A stretch of 64,000 bases of DNA from positions 1 to 64,000 of the forward strand of contig VGJS01000007.1 of assembly GCA_016867395.1 (NCBI GenBank), given 5' to 3'. Of the stretch, positions 40,956 through 52,053 are shown piece after piece. Numbering within the stretch: position 1 is the first letter of the stretch; the number at the start of each line of letters is the position of its first letter. Origin of the DNA: Candidatus Handelsmanbacteria bacterium (GTDB taxonomy: Bacteria; Latescibacterota; UBA2968; UBA8231). Under the pieces are notes generated by a model. That model saw only the letters and a list, made by a program, of their open reading frames with translations. It had not been told where the DNA came from and did not search any database. A program made the position numbers and the translations under genes.

Positions 40956-41252
40956 GTGGGGGTGTAAGAGAGTTCGGGGAAGTATATCCAGGCCCCTGGG
41001 GGGCGTCAAGCAGGGGAGGGTGTTCTTGATCACATCAGGTAGGGGCGGCGGGCCCGATCTTTAGGGCGGATCAGCGGGCGCAAAAAGGGCCGAAATACCG
41101 CTTGCCTGGGGCCGATAGAAGAGTGGATAATCCTCCCCATTGTCGGTGTTGCCCCTTGCGGGCACCGGCAAGCCATGCCGTCCTTTTCCGACTTGAAAGG
41201 AGGTCTGGTTCCCCCTGCCCGCGAAGAAATTGCTTGATTTGTTAGAATTTGC

Positions 41253-41280
41253 TTGACTTGGACCTGTAATGCACTACATT
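41253..41280 (+). promoter_or_regulatory. promoter for the Fn3/ASH/dockerin-like protein gene
   Basis: TTGACT (41253-41258) and TACATT (41275-41280) are 16 bases apart. The start codon is at 41420, giving a leader of about 130 bases that holds the candidate structured element. Confidence 0.5.
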
Positions 41281-41290
41281 TATTCCCAAA

Positions 41291-41362
41291 CTGCAACACT
41301 CCGCGGCGTGGTTCGCGGGTGAAAGTCCGCACGGCGTGGTGGTTATGTGGTAATCCTTGCAG
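41291..41362 (+). ncRNA. candidate structured leader RNA
   Basis: CTGCAA (41291-41296) can pair with TTGCAG (41357-41362) to close a 72-base domain, and CCGCG (41301-41305) with CGCGG (41314-41318) forms an inner hairpin. A conserved-looking GGGTGAAAGTCCGCACGG piece follows. I could not match it to a known riboswitch class. It may be a regulator of the gene at 41420. Confidence 0.3.
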
Positions 41363-41419
41363 GCTTGAAACTTACCTTAGCTGTATAAAATCGCCAGTCA
41401 TACGAGGAGGAGATTGGAT

Positions 41420-43117
41420 ATGTCGAGAGGCAGATCGAGTTTTGGCGCGAGTTTGGGCGCTTTTGGGCTGGCCGCGCTTTTTGCCTGGACAAGCTCGGCG
41501 TCGGCGGCGCTCAGCACTACTGAAAATACGACAGGTCCAGTCGGCTCTGTCGATGACCGGGCGCCCGCGGCACCTAGCAACGTCGTGGCAGAAGCGAACT
41601 TGGTAGATTTCCAGGGCGAGATTTCTTGGGATCTCTCTGCGGACGACTTCCTCCGCCAGTCCCCGACTGGAAGCGACTTCACCTCTGGGGGCACCTTCGT
41701 CCGGACTAACGATGTGGCCGGTTACCAGATATGGCGCAGCGCGTTGGGCGGCGACTACGAGTTGATCGACACCGTCGCGGCGGGTGAACTGTCCTTTATC
41801 GATGCCACGGTCGAGAGCGGGGTGCCCTATACCTACGCGGTCACTGCGGTGGATGGGGCCGGCAATGCCAGCGCCTCGGTCGAATCCGAACTGGTTAGTT
41901 TCGGGCCGCCGGGCAAGGCCGAGACCAAACTCCCTGAAGACGTCCCGCCGGTGGTGGAGGCAGTAACCATGCGCTTCGACTCCGCCATTGATGTCAACGA
42001 TGACGCGGCGGTCGATGAGTTCATCGCCGTCCTGATCCAACTGCTTGTCGACCTGCTGGGCATCGATTCCAGCCGTATTGTCGACATCAGCGTCACCGCC
42101 GGCAGCGTGATCGTCAACTTTGCGATCACCGATGATCCGGACCTTCCAGCCAATGAGGTGGTGGCGTTATTAGACGAGGCGGTCGAGGATGCCGACGTTT
42201 TCGCCGACGCCGGTCTGGGCTCCCTGCTCGATTACGAGGCGTCCCAGGCCACCAGCATCGCCTTCGGCGAGGTCGAGGCCAATTCGGATGGTTCCACCAC
42301 CCTGTCCTTCACCAACGGTTCCACCGAGGACGACGCCATCCTTATCGTTTCATCATCGGTCCAGGGGGTTGGCTTCTTCGCCTTTCCTACTAAACTAAGC
42401 CTCGCCAACGGCGAGAGCGGCAGCATCGACGTTACCTTCGACGCGGCCGAGGCGGGCAACGTGGACGGCACCTACACCGGCATCCTCAGGATCATTACTA
42501 ACGATCCCGGCAAGCCGCTGATGGTGATCAGTCTCTCGGCCTCGGTGGTTGGCGGTCTGCAAGGCCCGGTTGCCGACGTCAGCTCCAGGGCCATTAACTT
42601 CCCCCGAACCATCATCAATAGTTTCGCCACCCGCGACCTGATTATCTCCAACAAGGGCGGGTTGGATCTGCGTTTCACAATAAGCATCGACGCCGACGAC
42701 GATGTCTTCTCCGTTTCAGACGAGGGTACTTTCACCCTGGCAAGTGGCGAGTCCAAGACGGTTGAAGTGGTTTTCGCCCCGGTTGAGGCCGTGGGCCATC
42801 AGGGCACCATCACCGTGGACACCGATGATCCGGCCCACCGGCAGTTCAGGATTGCCCTCTCCGGCTTTGGCGTCCCCGAAGGAGGGCCGCCGTCGCTGCG
42901 CGATGAGAACGGTAACGAGATATTCGGCGACTTCGATGGTGATGCCTCGGTCACCTTCGACGACTTCTTCCAGTTCGCCGATAATTTCAGCCTGACTTCG
43001 GCCTCCAGCATCTGGGACCCGGCCTTTGATCTGAATGGGGATGAGCAGGTCAATTTCGACGACTTCTTCATCTTTGCCGACAACTTTGGCAAAGAAGGCA
43101 CTTATGCGACCACTTAG
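41420..43117 (+). CDS. exported Fn3/ASH-domain protein with dockerin-like C-terminal repeats
   Basis: A 565-residue exported protein. It has a signal peptide (SLGAFGLAALFAWTSSASA), a fibronectin-III domain (about 35-155, ending VPYTYAVTAVDGAGNASASVE), a middle domain (about 165-270, SSRIVDISVTAGSVIVNFAI), and two ASH/choice-of-anchor-D-like domains with IAFGEVEA...GILRIITNDPGKPL and FPRTIINSFATRDLIISNKG...GTITVDTDDPAHRQF. The C-terminus has two EF-hand-like repeats, GDFDGDASVTFDDFFQFADNF (about 507-527) and DLNGDEQVNFDDFFIFADNF, with calcium-binding spacing Dx[DN]xDxxxxxxD as in dockerins. The ATG has GAGGAGG upstream. A sticky or anchoring function is inferred from the domains. Confidence 0.82.
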   Translation: MSRGRSSFGASLGAFGLAALFAWTSSASAALSTTENTTGPVGSVDDRAPAAPSNVVAEANLVDFQGEISWDLSADDFLRQSPTGSDFTSGGTFVRTNDVAGYQIWRSALGGDYELIDTVAAGELSFIDATVESGVPYTYAVTAVDGAGNASASVESELVSFGPPGKAETKLPEDVPPVVEAVTMRFDSAIDVNDDAAVDEFIAVLIQLLVDLLGIDSSRIVDISVTAGSVIVNFAITDDPDLPANEVVALLDEAVEDADVFADAGLGSLLDYEASQATSIAFGEVEANSDGSTTLSFTNGSTEDDAILIVSSSVQGVGFFAFPTKLSLANGESGSIDVTFDAAEAGNVDGTYTGILRIITNDPGKPLMVISLSASVVGGLQGPVADVSSRAINFPRTIINSFATRDLIISNKGGLDLRFTISIDADDDVFSVSDEGTFTLASGESKTVEVVFAPVEAVGHQGTITVDTDDPAHRQFRIALSGFGVPEGGPPSLRDENGNEIFGDFDGDASVTFDDFFQFADNFSLTSASSIWDPAFDLNGDEQVNFDDFFIFADNFGKEGTYATT

Positions 43118-43506
43118 ACAGAGATCATTTTGCCGATGAGGCTCGACGCTGACCTGAAAGTGGGCACCACTGGCGGTGGCATCGGTGACCTACAGCTCTA
43201 ACCGACGAGGGCGGCCTAACCCTACGGGATCATCGCCGAACGTCTGACCTGTGCCAGTTCAGGCGCTCACCTCCATATTGCATCGGCGGGAACGAACGGC
43301 GGCGTGGGCCACACCCGCCCCTTCACCGTAGAGGTGTCTGGCGTGTGGGTCGTCGCAGGCGTCTGGCACAGCAGCAAAGGCCTCACCGCGGCCTCGATAG
43401 ATGAACGGAAGGTAGCCGTTTGTATGTGAATGTAACCACAGCCGTCAATCCTTGAGGCGAGATCCGCGGCCAGTTCCTCGAATAGATCCACAATACGGGT
43501 ATTGCC
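43118..43506. other. 389-base region without a recognisable gene
   Basis: Between the two dockerin-like proteins I see no intact gene. A short plus-strand run reads protein-like (LHIASAGTNGGVGHTRPF near 43270-43325) but is broken and has no start; it is likely a remnant or chance. Confidence 0.35.
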
Positions 43507-43541
43507 GAGGCGCAGCCCATGGGGCTGCGCCTCTTCTATTT
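43507..43541 (+). terminator. rho-independent terminator
   Basis: A perfect 12-bp stem, GAGGCGCAGCCC (43507-43518) and GGGCTGCGCCTC (43522-43533), has a 3-base loop and a TTCTATTT tail. It ends transcription from the gene at 41420 before the next promoter. Confidence 0.82.
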
Positions 43542-43561
43542 GCGAAGCCGCGAGAAAAGGG

Positions 43562-43590
43562 TTGACGAGGCACAGGCGGCCGCGTAAATT
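43562..43590 (+). promoter_or_regulatory. promoter for the second dockerin-like protein
   Basis: TTGACG (43562-43567) and TAAATT (43585-43590) with a 17-base spacer, 53 bases before the start codon. Confidence 0.6.
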
Positions 43591-43643
43591 TGAAGGAAAA
43601 TGGTGCGGCATCCCACGGGTTTAGGCGCTGGAGGCATAAGAAG

Positions 43644-44375
43644 ATGAGGAAGGGGAGCTTTGCCCTGTCTGTCTGCGTAGTGTGTTTAGGCGTCTTGTCC
43701 GTGCAGGCCGAGTTGGTCACCACCGACGAGCCGGTCCGTTCCATCGACAATATCCCCCCGGCGCCGGTCAGCGGCCTGACCGCCATCGACACCCCTGAGG
43801 ATGCGGGGGGTAGCATCTCCCTTGGCTGGGAACTGTCGACCGACGACCGCAAGGTGTTCACCACTTTTGGCGACGTGGTGGTGACCCAGAGCGGCATGAG
43901 GGGCTACCGCGTGTACCGCCTTAACGCCGACACCGACGAAGAGGAACTGCTGGCTGTGCTGTCGGCGGGCTCCAATGCCTACGTGGATCTGACCGCTGAA
44001 GCCGGTATCACTTATATTTATTCAGTGCGCCCCTTTGACGCTGACAACGAGACCGACTACCTGGTGGACATAGGCAGCGCTGAGGACCTGGCCCGCATCG
44101 CCTCGGCTCTCGACAATACCTTCGTGCCCCCGGTCGAGCCGGTGGGGGAGGACGGGTTGCCGGTGCTGGGTTGGTTCAGCAAGGGGGGGGACCGGGTGAG
44201 CTTCGAAGATTTTTTCCTCTTTGCCGATCACTTTGGCCTGGGGGAAGGGGACGGCACCTACGACCCTCTCTACGACCTGGTCCCTAACGGCAAGATCGAT
44301 TTCGACGACTTCTTCCTCTTCGCCGACAACTTCGGGAAGACCATCACCAACGCCGACGTGGTGCGGGGCGGCTAA
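43644..44375 (+). CDS. small exported Fn3-like protein with dockerin-like repeats
   Basis: A 243-residue protein with a signal peptide (SFALSVCVVCLGVLSVQA), one fibronectin-III-like domain (about 35-150: PPAPVSGLTAIDTPEDAGGSISLGWELS... GYRVYRLNADTDEEELLAVL... YIYSVRPFDADNE) and a C-terminal pair of repeats: GGDRVSFEDFFLFADHFG (about 182-199) and PNGKIDFDDFFLFADNFG (about 214-231). The repeats match those of the protein at 41420-43117 (FDDFFxFADNF), but the first has lost most of the calcium-binding Asp pattern. GGAGG precedes the ATG. It has its own promoter, after a terminator. Function is unknown; likely surface or extracellular. Confidence 0.8.
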   Translation: MRKGSFALSVCVVCLGVLSVQAELVTTDEPVRSIDNIPPAPVSGLTAIDTPEDAGGSISLGWELSTDDRKVFTTFGDVVVTQSGMRGYRVYRLNADTDEEELLAVLSAGSNAYVDLTAEAGITYIYSVRPFDADNETDYLVDIGSAEDLARIASALDNTFVPPVEPVGEDGLPVLGWFSKGGDRVSFEDFFLFADHFGLGEGDGTYDPLYDLVPNGKIDFDDFFLFADNFGKTITNADVVRGG

Positions 44376-44713
44376 GGTCGGTCCAGAAGGCCCTGCGGTG
44401 GGCGTTCGCCAGGAGGTCGGCCGCAGGACTTGACAAATCTGCGCTTTCATCATAGGTTTGGTTTGCTGCGCTTTTCTGCTCACCTGATTCCGCCTGTCCC
44501 GCATTCTCCTTTATAGGCTATCCAAACTCCTGCGCTGATCTTCGTTCCAACTGCTGAATTCCAATTGCAGTGCGCCCTTGGCGGCCGGTTCGCTTGACTA
44601 GCGGCCTTGCTGTGGCCCTGCCCGTAACACAGATTTCCGTCTCTTAGCAACTGGCCGTCCAGACGCCCCTGGTCTGGAGTGTGCCCAGAACAATCTCTCG
44701 CGAAAGGTATGCG
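44376..44713 (+). other. rho leader region
   Basis: The 338 bases before rho hold no gene. A promoter candidate lies at 44430-44458, which would give a leader of about 250 bases. Pyrimidine-rich, low-structure stretches such as TTTCATCATAGGTTTGG and CCTGATTCCGCCTGTCCCGC could be Rho-binding sites for feedback control, as known for rho in other bacteria. Confidence 0.45.
44430..44458 (+). promoter_or_regulatory. promoter of rho
   Basis: A consensus -35 box TTGACA (44430-44435), a 17-base spacer and a weak -10 TAGGTT (44453-44458). Confidence 0.45.
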
Positions 44714-45982
44714 ATGCCGCCCGAACGCAACAAGATGAACATCGTCGAACTACAGCGCATGAATATCCTGGATCTCCAGGAACTGGCGCGCAGCCTGGAG
44801 GTGCCCGAATACACGGCCATGCGCAAGCAGGATTTGATCTTCGCTATCCTTAAGAGCCAGACCGAGCGCAGCGGCCTGATCTTCGCCCAGGGGGTATTGG
44901 AAGTGCTGGAGGAGGGGTTTGGGTTTCTCCGATCCCCCAGCTACAACTACCTGCCGGGTCCGGACGACATTTACGTCTCCCATTCCCAGATCAAGCGCTT
45001 CAGCCTGCGGACCGGCGATACCATCTCCGGGCAGATACGGCCCCCCAAGAACGACGAAAAATACTTCGCGCTCTTGCGGGTGGAGGCGATAAACTTCGAA
45101 GATCCCGAGGTCACCAAGAACAAGACGATCTTTGAAAACCTCACCGCCCTCCACCCCCGCACCCGCTTGACCCTCGAACACGATCCCGCCGACATGACCA
45201 CCCGCATCCTCGACCTTCTCTCCCCCATCGGCAAGGGGCAGCGCGGGCTGATCGTGGCGCCTCCCTTCACCGGCAAGACTGTTTTGCTGCAGAAACTGGC
45301 CAAGGCCATTACCAAGAACCATCCCGAGGTGGTGCTGATCGTGTTGCTGATCGACGAGCGCCCCGAGGAAGTGACCGACATGTTGCGCTCGGTCGAAGGG
45401 GAGGTGGTCAGTTCCACCTTCGACGAGCCGGCCACCCGACACGTGCAGGTGGCCGAGATGGTCATCGAGAAGGCCCGCCGTTTGGTGGAGCACAAGCGCG
45501 ACGTGGTGATCCTGCTGGACAGCATCACCCGTTTAGCCCGCGCCTACAACACCGTGACCCCGCACAGCGGCCGCATCCTCACCGGCGGGGTGGACTCCAC
45601 CGCCCTACAGTGGCCGCGCCGCTTCTTTGCCGCGGCCCGCAATATCGAGGAGGGGGGCAGCCTTACCATCGTCGCTACTGCCCTGGTCGAAACCGGCAGC
45701 CGCATGGACGAGGTGATCTTCGAGGAGTTCAAGGGCACCGGCAACATGCAGGTGGTCCTCGACCGCCGGCTTAGCACCCGCCGCACCTTCCCCGCCATCG
45801 ATGTGACTACCACCAGCACCCGCAAGGAGGAGTTGCTGCTCTCCGAATACGAGTTGAGCCGCTCCTGGATTCTGCGGCGCATCCTTAACCAGATGGGCGT
45901 TACCGAGGGCATGGAGTTCCTGCTGGAGCGCATGCGCGGCACCAAGACCAATACCGAGTTTCTTAAGGCGATGAACGAATAA
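44714..45982 (+). CDS. rho: transcription termination factor Rho
   Basis: A 422-residue hexameric RNA-dependent ATPase that ends untranslated transcripts. The N-terminal part [13 protein letters not shown] (about 16-28) is the SAP-like Rho N domain; the RNA-binding cold-shock-like domain has [23 protein letters not shown]. Walker A is APPFTGKT, where most Rho proteins have APPKAGKT, and Walker B is [16 protein letters not shown]. The R-loop [18 protein letters not shown] and the C-terminal [13 protein letters not shown] are present. The ATG at 44714 follows GAAAGG; a second ATG at 44735 is possible. It is followed by rpmE. The Phe-Thr in the P-loop is notable but the rest is standard. Confidence 0.96.
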   Translation: MPPERNKMNIVELQRMNILDLQELARSLEVPEYTAMRKQDLIFAILKSQTERSGLIFAQGVLEVLEEGFGFLRSPSYNYLPGPDDIYVSHSQIKRFSLRTGDTISGQIRPPKNDEKYFALLRVEAINFEDPEVTKNKTIFENLTALHPRTRLTLEHDPADMTTRILDLLSPIGKGQRGLIVAPPFTGKTVLLQKLAKAITKNHPEVVLIVLLIDERPEEVTDMLRSVEGEVVSSTFDEPATRHVQVAEMVIEKARRLVEHKRDVVILLDSITRLARAYNTVTPHSGRILTGGVDSTALQWPRRFFAAARNIEEGGSLTIVATALVETGSRMDEVIFEEFKGTGNMQVVLDRRLSTRRTFPAIDVTTTSTRKEELLLSEYELSRSWILRRILNQMGVTEGMEFLLERMRGTKTNTEFLKAMNE

Positions 45983-46050
45983 GGCGGTCCCTTGCTTTTT
46001 CCCGCTGGCGGTCTATCTTAGGTTCCGTCCTTTTTTCAGGAGGTATTCCC

Positions 46051-46272
46051 TTGAAACCCGGCATCCATCCCAACTACCCTGAGGTCACCATCGCCTGCTC
46101 CTGCGGCAACAAGGTGACGACCCGCTCCACCGCGGCCTCGCTGCATGTGGGGCTCTGCTCCCAGTGCCACCCCTTTTACACTGGCAAGCGGCAGTTGATC
46201 AATGAGAAGGGCGGCCGCATCGAGCAGTTCAAGAAGCGGTACGGAAAACAGGAAGAAGCGGCCAAGGCATAG
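46051..46272 (+). CDS. rpmE: 50S ribosomal protein L31 (zinc-ribbon form)
   Basis: A 73-residue ribosomal protein with the L31 pattern MKPGIHPNYPEVTIACSCGN and LCSQCHPFYTGKRQ. The four zinc Cys are at residues 16, 18, 36 and 39, so this is the zinc-binding C+ type. The start is TTG at 46051 with AGGAGG ahead. It lies between rho and the DUF1385/prfA genes, an order common in bacteria, and ends at a terminator. Confidence 0.96.
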   Translation: MKPGIHPNYPEVTIACSCGNKVTTRSTAASLHVGLCSQCHPFYTGKRQLINEKGGRIEQFKKRYGKQEEAAKA

Positions 46273-46292
46273 GGCGCTCCAGACATTCTCCG

Positions 46293-46324
46293 GGTGATAG
46301 GGCTGCGGTCTTATCACCTTTTTC
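46293..46324 (+). terminator. terminator after rpmE
   Basis: GGTGATA (46293-46299) pairs with TATCACC (46312-46318), followed by TTTTTC. It lies 20 bases after the rpmE stop and before the DUF1385 gene start at 46342, so the downstream genes may depend on readthrough or a promoter within it. Confidence 0.72.
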
Positions 46325-46341
46325 ATGTACGGAACTCAGGG

Positions 46342-47301
<960 letters not shown>

Positions 47302-47304
47302 GCC

Positions 47305-48384
47305 ATGCTGGACAAGCTGTGCCTCTACGAGAAGCGCTACCAGGAACTCAACGAGCGTCTCGCCGATCCGGCCACGGTGCAGAACACCACCAATTTCCAG
47401 AAGCTGGCCAAGGAGGCAGGTGACCTGCGTGAGATCGCCGAGCTGGCAGGGCGGTACCGTAAATTGCTGGGGCAGTTGGAGGACGTCCGCCAACTCCTGG
47501 CCGAGGAGCAGGATGCCGAATTGCACGAGCTGGCCCAGGCCGAGGCAGTGTCTCTGGGAGCCGAGGTGGAGGGTCTGGAGCGGGAACTGCGGGTGCAACT
47601 GGTGCCCAGGGACCCCAGCGACGGCCGCAACGCCATCATCGAGATCCGGGCCGGCACCGGGGGGGACGAGGCCGGGCTCTTCGCCGCGGACCTCTACCGC
47701 ATGTACACCCGCCTGGCCGAGCGCCACAACTGGAAGATTGAGCCTCTCGCCTCCAGTACCAACCCGGCGGGGGGGTTCAAGGAGGTGATCTTCCTGGTCT
47801 CCGGCAAGGACGCTTTCGGCAAGCTCAAGTTCGAGAGCGGTGTACACCGGGTGCAGCGGGTGCCCAAGACCGAGGCCAATGGCCGCATTCACACCTCGGC
47901 GGCCTCGGTAGCGGTGCTGCCCGAGGCCGAGGAGGTGGACATCCAGATCGACCCCGAGGATCTGCAAATCGACGTATACCGCTCGGGGGGGCCGGGCGGG
48001 CAGAGCGTCAACACCACTGACTCGGCGGTGCGTATTACTCACATCCCCACCGGGATCGTGGTCTCCTGCCAGGACGAGAAGTCCCAGCTCAAGAACAAAA
48101 ACAAGGCCCTCAAGGTGTTGCGGGCCCGCCTGCTGGACCGCTACCAGGCCGAGCAGGACAAGAAGATCTCCGAAGCCCGCAAGCAGCAGATCGGCTCGGG
48201 GGACCGCAGCGCCAAGATCCGCACCTACAACTTCCCCCAGGGGCGCTTCACCGACCACCGCATCGGCCTGACCCTCTACCGCCTCGAAGAGGTGCTCGAC
48301 GGCGACCTCGACGAGGTGGTGCAGCAGCTCACCCTGGCCGCCCAGGAGAACGCCCTGGCGGTGGTGGGGGAGGAGCCTGCGTGA
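47305..48384 (+). CDS. prfA: peptide chain release factor 1
   Basis: A 359-residue release factor recognising UAA and UAG. The codon-reading PxT tripeptide is PKT at 187-189 (E. coli has PAT), and the hydrolysis motif GGQ is at 231-233 within [32 protein letters not shown] is typical of RF1 and not RF2. The length matches the family. prmC, whose enzyme methylates the GGQ Gln, overlaps the stop by four bases (GTGA). Confidence 0.96.
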   Translation: MLDKLCLYEKRYQELNERLADPATVQNTTNFQKLAKEAGDLREIAELAGRYRKLLGQLEDVRQLLAEEQDAELHELAQAEAVSLGAEVEGLERELRVQLVPRDPSDGRNAIIEIRAGTGGDEAGLFAADLYRMYTRLAERHNWKIEPLASSTNPAGGFKEVIFLVSGKDAFGKLKFESGVHRVQRVPKTEANGRIHTSAASVAVLPEAEEVDIQIDPEDLQIDVYRSGGPGGQSVNTTDSAVRITHIPTGIVVSCQDEKSQLKNKNKALKVLRARLLDRYQAEQDKKISEARKQQIGSGDRSAKIRTYNFPQGRFTDHRIGLTLYRLEEVLDGDLDEVVQQLTLAAQENALAVVGEEPA

Positions 48385-49262
48385 GCGGCGCGGCGCCCCG
48401 CCCCTGGCAGTTGCTCCCTCTGCTCGAAGAGACCAGCCGCTTCTTCGCCGCCAGGAAACTCGACAACGCCCGCCTCCAGGCTGAACTGCTTTTGGCCGAC
48501 GTGCTGGACCTCAAGCGCCTCGACCTGTACCTCCGCTTCGATCAGTCCCTCAGCCCCGCCGAGGTGGACGCGTACCGCGAGCACGTGCGGCAGCGGGTGC
48601 GGGGGGTCCCCCTCCAACACATCACCGGCAAGGCCGGCTTCCGCAACCTGACCCTGAGCGTGGATCCCTCGGCGCTTATCCCCCGTCCCGAGACCGAGAT
48701 TTTGGTGGAGGTGGCCCTGGAACACCTCAAAGGGTTTGAAGCGCCTCTCGTGCTGGACCTGGGCTGCGGCTGTGGTGCCATCGCCCTGTCTCTGGCCCAG
48801 GAGTGCCCGCAGGCACAGGTGCGGGCCAGCGATCTCTCGCCGGAGGCCCTAGCCACGGCCCGCCGCAACGCCATAGAACTGGGGCTGGAGGAGCGGGTGG
48901 GCTTTTGTTGCGGCGACCTCTTCGAGCCCTTTGCGCCGGAGGAGCAGTTCCACCTGATTGCCTGCAACCCGCCCTACGTGCGGCGCGGCGACCTGGAGGG
49001 ATTGGAGCCCCAGGTGCGCGACCACGAGCCGCGCCTGGCTTTAGACGGGGGGGAGGACGGTCTGGACTTCTACCGGCGGCTGGCGGGGCTGGCGGCCGCC
49101 TTCCTGGCCCCGCAGGGGATGCTGGTGCTTGAGGTGGGGGCCGGGCAGGCCGGGGAAGTGGCGGCCCTGCTGGCGCAGAGTGGCGCCTTTGGGCCGGCCC
49201 AGGTGCGCCCGGACCTTGCCGGCATCCCCCGGGTGGTCAGCGCCCGGGGGGCGGGAGGCTGA
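48381..49262 (+). CDS. prmC: release factor glutamine N5-methyltransferase
   Basis: A 293-residue SAM-dependent enzyme that methylates the Gln of the release factor GGQ motif. The N-terminal helical domain ([25 protein letters not shown]) precedes [20 protein letters not shown], then [11 protein letters not shown], the SAM motif [16 protein letters not shown] (about 122-137) and the NPPYV catalytic motif (about 196-200). The GTG start overlaps the prfA stop, giving coupled translation. radA follows one base after its stop. Confidence 0.95.
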   Translation: MSGAAPRPWQLLPLLEETSRFFAARKLDNARLQAELLLADVLDLKRLDLYLRFDQSLSPAEVDAYREHVRQRVRGVPLQHITGKAGFRNLTLSVDPSALIPRPETEILVEVALEHLKGFEAPLVLDLGCGCGAIALSLAQECPQAQVRASDLSPEALATARRNAIELGLEERVGFCCGDLFEPFAPEEQFHLIACNPPYVRRGDLEGLEPQVRDHEPRLALDGGEDGLDFYRRLAGLAAAFLAPQGMLVLEVGAGQAGEVAALLAQSGAFGPAQVRPDLAGIPRVVSARGAGG

Positions 49263-49263
49263 G

Positions 49264-50634
49264 ATGGCCAAGAAGGTGCGCTCTCATTTTGCCTGCCAGT
49301 CCTGCGGCCACCAGGCGTCCCGCTGGTTCGGGCGCTGCCCGGCCTGCGAGCAGTGGAACACCTGCGCCGAGGAGTTGCTGCCCCCCGAGGACAGCCGCCG
49401 GCCCGAGCGCCGGACACAGGCCGCGTCCCCCCAGCCCATCACCGAGGTCTTGCTTCAGGAGGCCGAGCGCCTGCTGACCGGCCTGGGGGAATTGGATCGG
49501 GTGCTGGGTGGGGGGATCATGCCCGGCTCGGTGGTGCTGGTGGGTGGGGACCCAGGGATCGGCAAGTCCACGCTGCTCTTGCAGATGGCCGGACAACTGG
49601 CGGCGCGGAACCAGCGGGGGGTGTACCTGTCGGCCGAGGAGTCAGGAGCCCAAATCCGCCTGCGGGCCGGGCGCATCGGCGCCCTCTCGCCCGAATTGCT
49701 GGTGCTTTCGGAGACCAACCTGGCCGCCATCCTCGAAGCGCTGGAGCGGGCCGAGGCGATGGCGGTGATCATCGACTCGATCCAGACCATCTACTACCCG
49801 CAGCTCGAAAGCGCCCCCGGTAGCGTGGGACAGGTGCGCGAGTGCGCCGCCCGCTTGGTCTACTTTGCCAAGGAACGGGGGGTGCCAGTTTTTTTGGTGG
49901 GGCACGTCACCAAGGAGGGCACGGTGGCCGGGCCTCGCACCCTAGAGCATTTGGTGGACACGGTACTCTATCTGGAGGGGGAGCGCCACCATCACTTCCG
50001 CATCCTGCGGGCGGCCAAGAACCGCTTTGGCTCCACCAACGAGATTGGGGTCTTCGAGATGCGGGAGCGCGGGCTGGTGGAGGTGGGCAATCCCTCCCAA
50101 TTGTTACTGGCTGAGCGGGCGCCGGGGGTCTCAGGCTCGGCAGTGGTCTGCACTATCGAGGGTACCCGGCCCCTGCTGGTGGAGATCCAGGCCCTGGTAA
50201 GCACCAGCAGCTTTGGTTACCCCCAGCGGGTGGCCACCGGCATCGACCCTAAACGCCTGGCCCTTCTGGCGGCTGTGCTGGAGAAGCGGGGGGGGTACCA
50301 GATCGCCGGCCAGGACATCTTCGTCAATGTGGTGGGTGGTATCCGGGTCGAGGAACCCTCGGTGGACTTGGGGGTGGGACTGGCGATGGTCTCCAGTTTC
50401 CTCAACCGGCCCATCGAGCCGGGGACGGTGGCCATCGGCGAGATCGGGCTGGGGGGGGAGGTGCGGCCGGTGGACCAGATCGAGCGGCGGGTGGCCGAGG
50501 CGCGGAATCTGGGTTTTACCCGCTGCCTGGTGGCCCGCAGCAACCTCAGGGGCTGGCGCCGGCCCGAGGGGATGGAGGTGGTGGGGATAGGCGGGCTGGA
50601 AGCGGCCCAGGAAGTGGCCCTGCTGGAAAAGTAG
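49264..50634 (+). CDS. radA: DNA repair protein RadA
   Basis: A 456-residue protein that helps process recombination intermediates together with RecA. Its N-terminal zinc finger is CQSCGHQ...CPACEQW (Cys 11, 14, 25, 28). Walker A is GGDPGIGKST (about 94-103), and the RadA-specific KNRFGS motif is in RAAKNRFGSTNEIGVF (around 255-270). A Lon-like C-terminal domain with SVDLGVGLAMVSSFLNRP follows. The ATG is one base after the prmC stop. A hairpin without T-run (50646-50665) lies after the stop, before recA. Confidence 0.96.
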   Translation: MAKKVRSHFACQSCGHQASRWFGRCPACEQWNTCAEELLPPEDSRRPERRTQAASPQPITEVLLQEAERLLTGLGELDRVLGGGIMPGSVVLVGGDPGIGKSTLLLQMAGQLAARNQRGVYLSAEESGAQIRLRAGRIGALSPELLVLSETNLAAILEALERAEAMAVIIDSIQTIYYPQLESAPGSVGQVRECAARLVYFAKERGVPVFLVGHVTKEGTVAGPRTLEHLVDTVLYLEGERHHHFRILRAAKNRFGSTNEIGVFEMRERGLVEVGNPSQLLLAERAPGVSGSAVVCTIEGTRPLLVEIQALVSTSSFGYPQRVATGIDPKRLALLAAVLEKRGGYQIAGQDIFVNVVGGIRVEEPSVDLGVGLAMVSSFLNRPIEPGTVAIGEIGLGGEVRPVDQIERRVAEARNLGFTRCLVARSNLRGWRRPEGMEVVGIGGLEAAQEVALLEK

Positions 50635-50645
50635 TTTTGCTGTCA

Positions 50646-50665
50646 CCATTGCTGCCCAGCAATGG
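50646..50665. other. hairpin between radA and recA
   Basis: CCATTGCT (50646-50653) and AGCAATGG (50658-50665) form an 8-bp stem with a 4-base loop. There is no T tail, so termination is uncertain. Confidence 0.35.
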
Positions 50666-50769
50666 CTCCTCTCCGACACACTCTTCTGGTTAAATCTCCT
50701 TTATAAATCAATTCTAAGGCATGGCATGGGCTTTGTCTGGGTATGGGCACCGCAGGGCGAAAAAAACGG

Positions 50770-50806
50770 TTGACTGCTGCACAAACAAATACTATCTTTT
50801 TGTGCA
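50770..50806 (+). promoter_or_regulatory. recA promoter with overlapping inverted repeat (candidate SOS operator)
   Basis: TTGACT (50770-50775) and TATCTT (50793-50798) are 17 bases apart. An inverted repeat with 8-bp perfect arms, TGCACAAA (50778-50785) and TTTGTGCA (50799-50806), spans the spacer and -10 box. The position suits a repressor site such as a LexA-type operator; the motif is not the E. coli or Bacillus SOS box, so the regulator is inferred. Confidence 0.6.
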
Positions 50807-50862
50807 CTTATTCGCTTCTCATGATCCCCGGCAGCCGGGGAAACAAGGCCCAGGAGGATGTC

Positions 50863-51975
<1,113 letters not shown>

Positions 51976-52010
51976 AATTGCCCAACCCCCTTCCCGCTCC
52001 CCCTCTTCCT

Positions 52011-52053
52011 GCGCAAGGCTGTGCCACTCCCAGGTACAGCCTTGCGCTTTTTT
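52011..52053 (+). terminator. recA terminator
   Basis: A 12-bp stem GCGCAAGGCTGT (52011-52022) with ACAGCCTTGCGC (52036-52047), a 13-base loop, and TTTTTT. Confidence 0.92.

Noticed and set aside
41291-41362. Possible known riboswitch (FMN or cobalamin) in the leader at 41291
   Set aside because: GGGTGAAAGTCC resembles the start of the FMN element, but the other conserved segments of either class are absent; kept only as an unnamed structure.
43445-43897. 150-residue minus-strand frame near the second dockerin-like protein
   Set aside because: It overlaps the promoter, a terminator and the signal peptide of a convincing plus-strand gene, and has no family resemblance.
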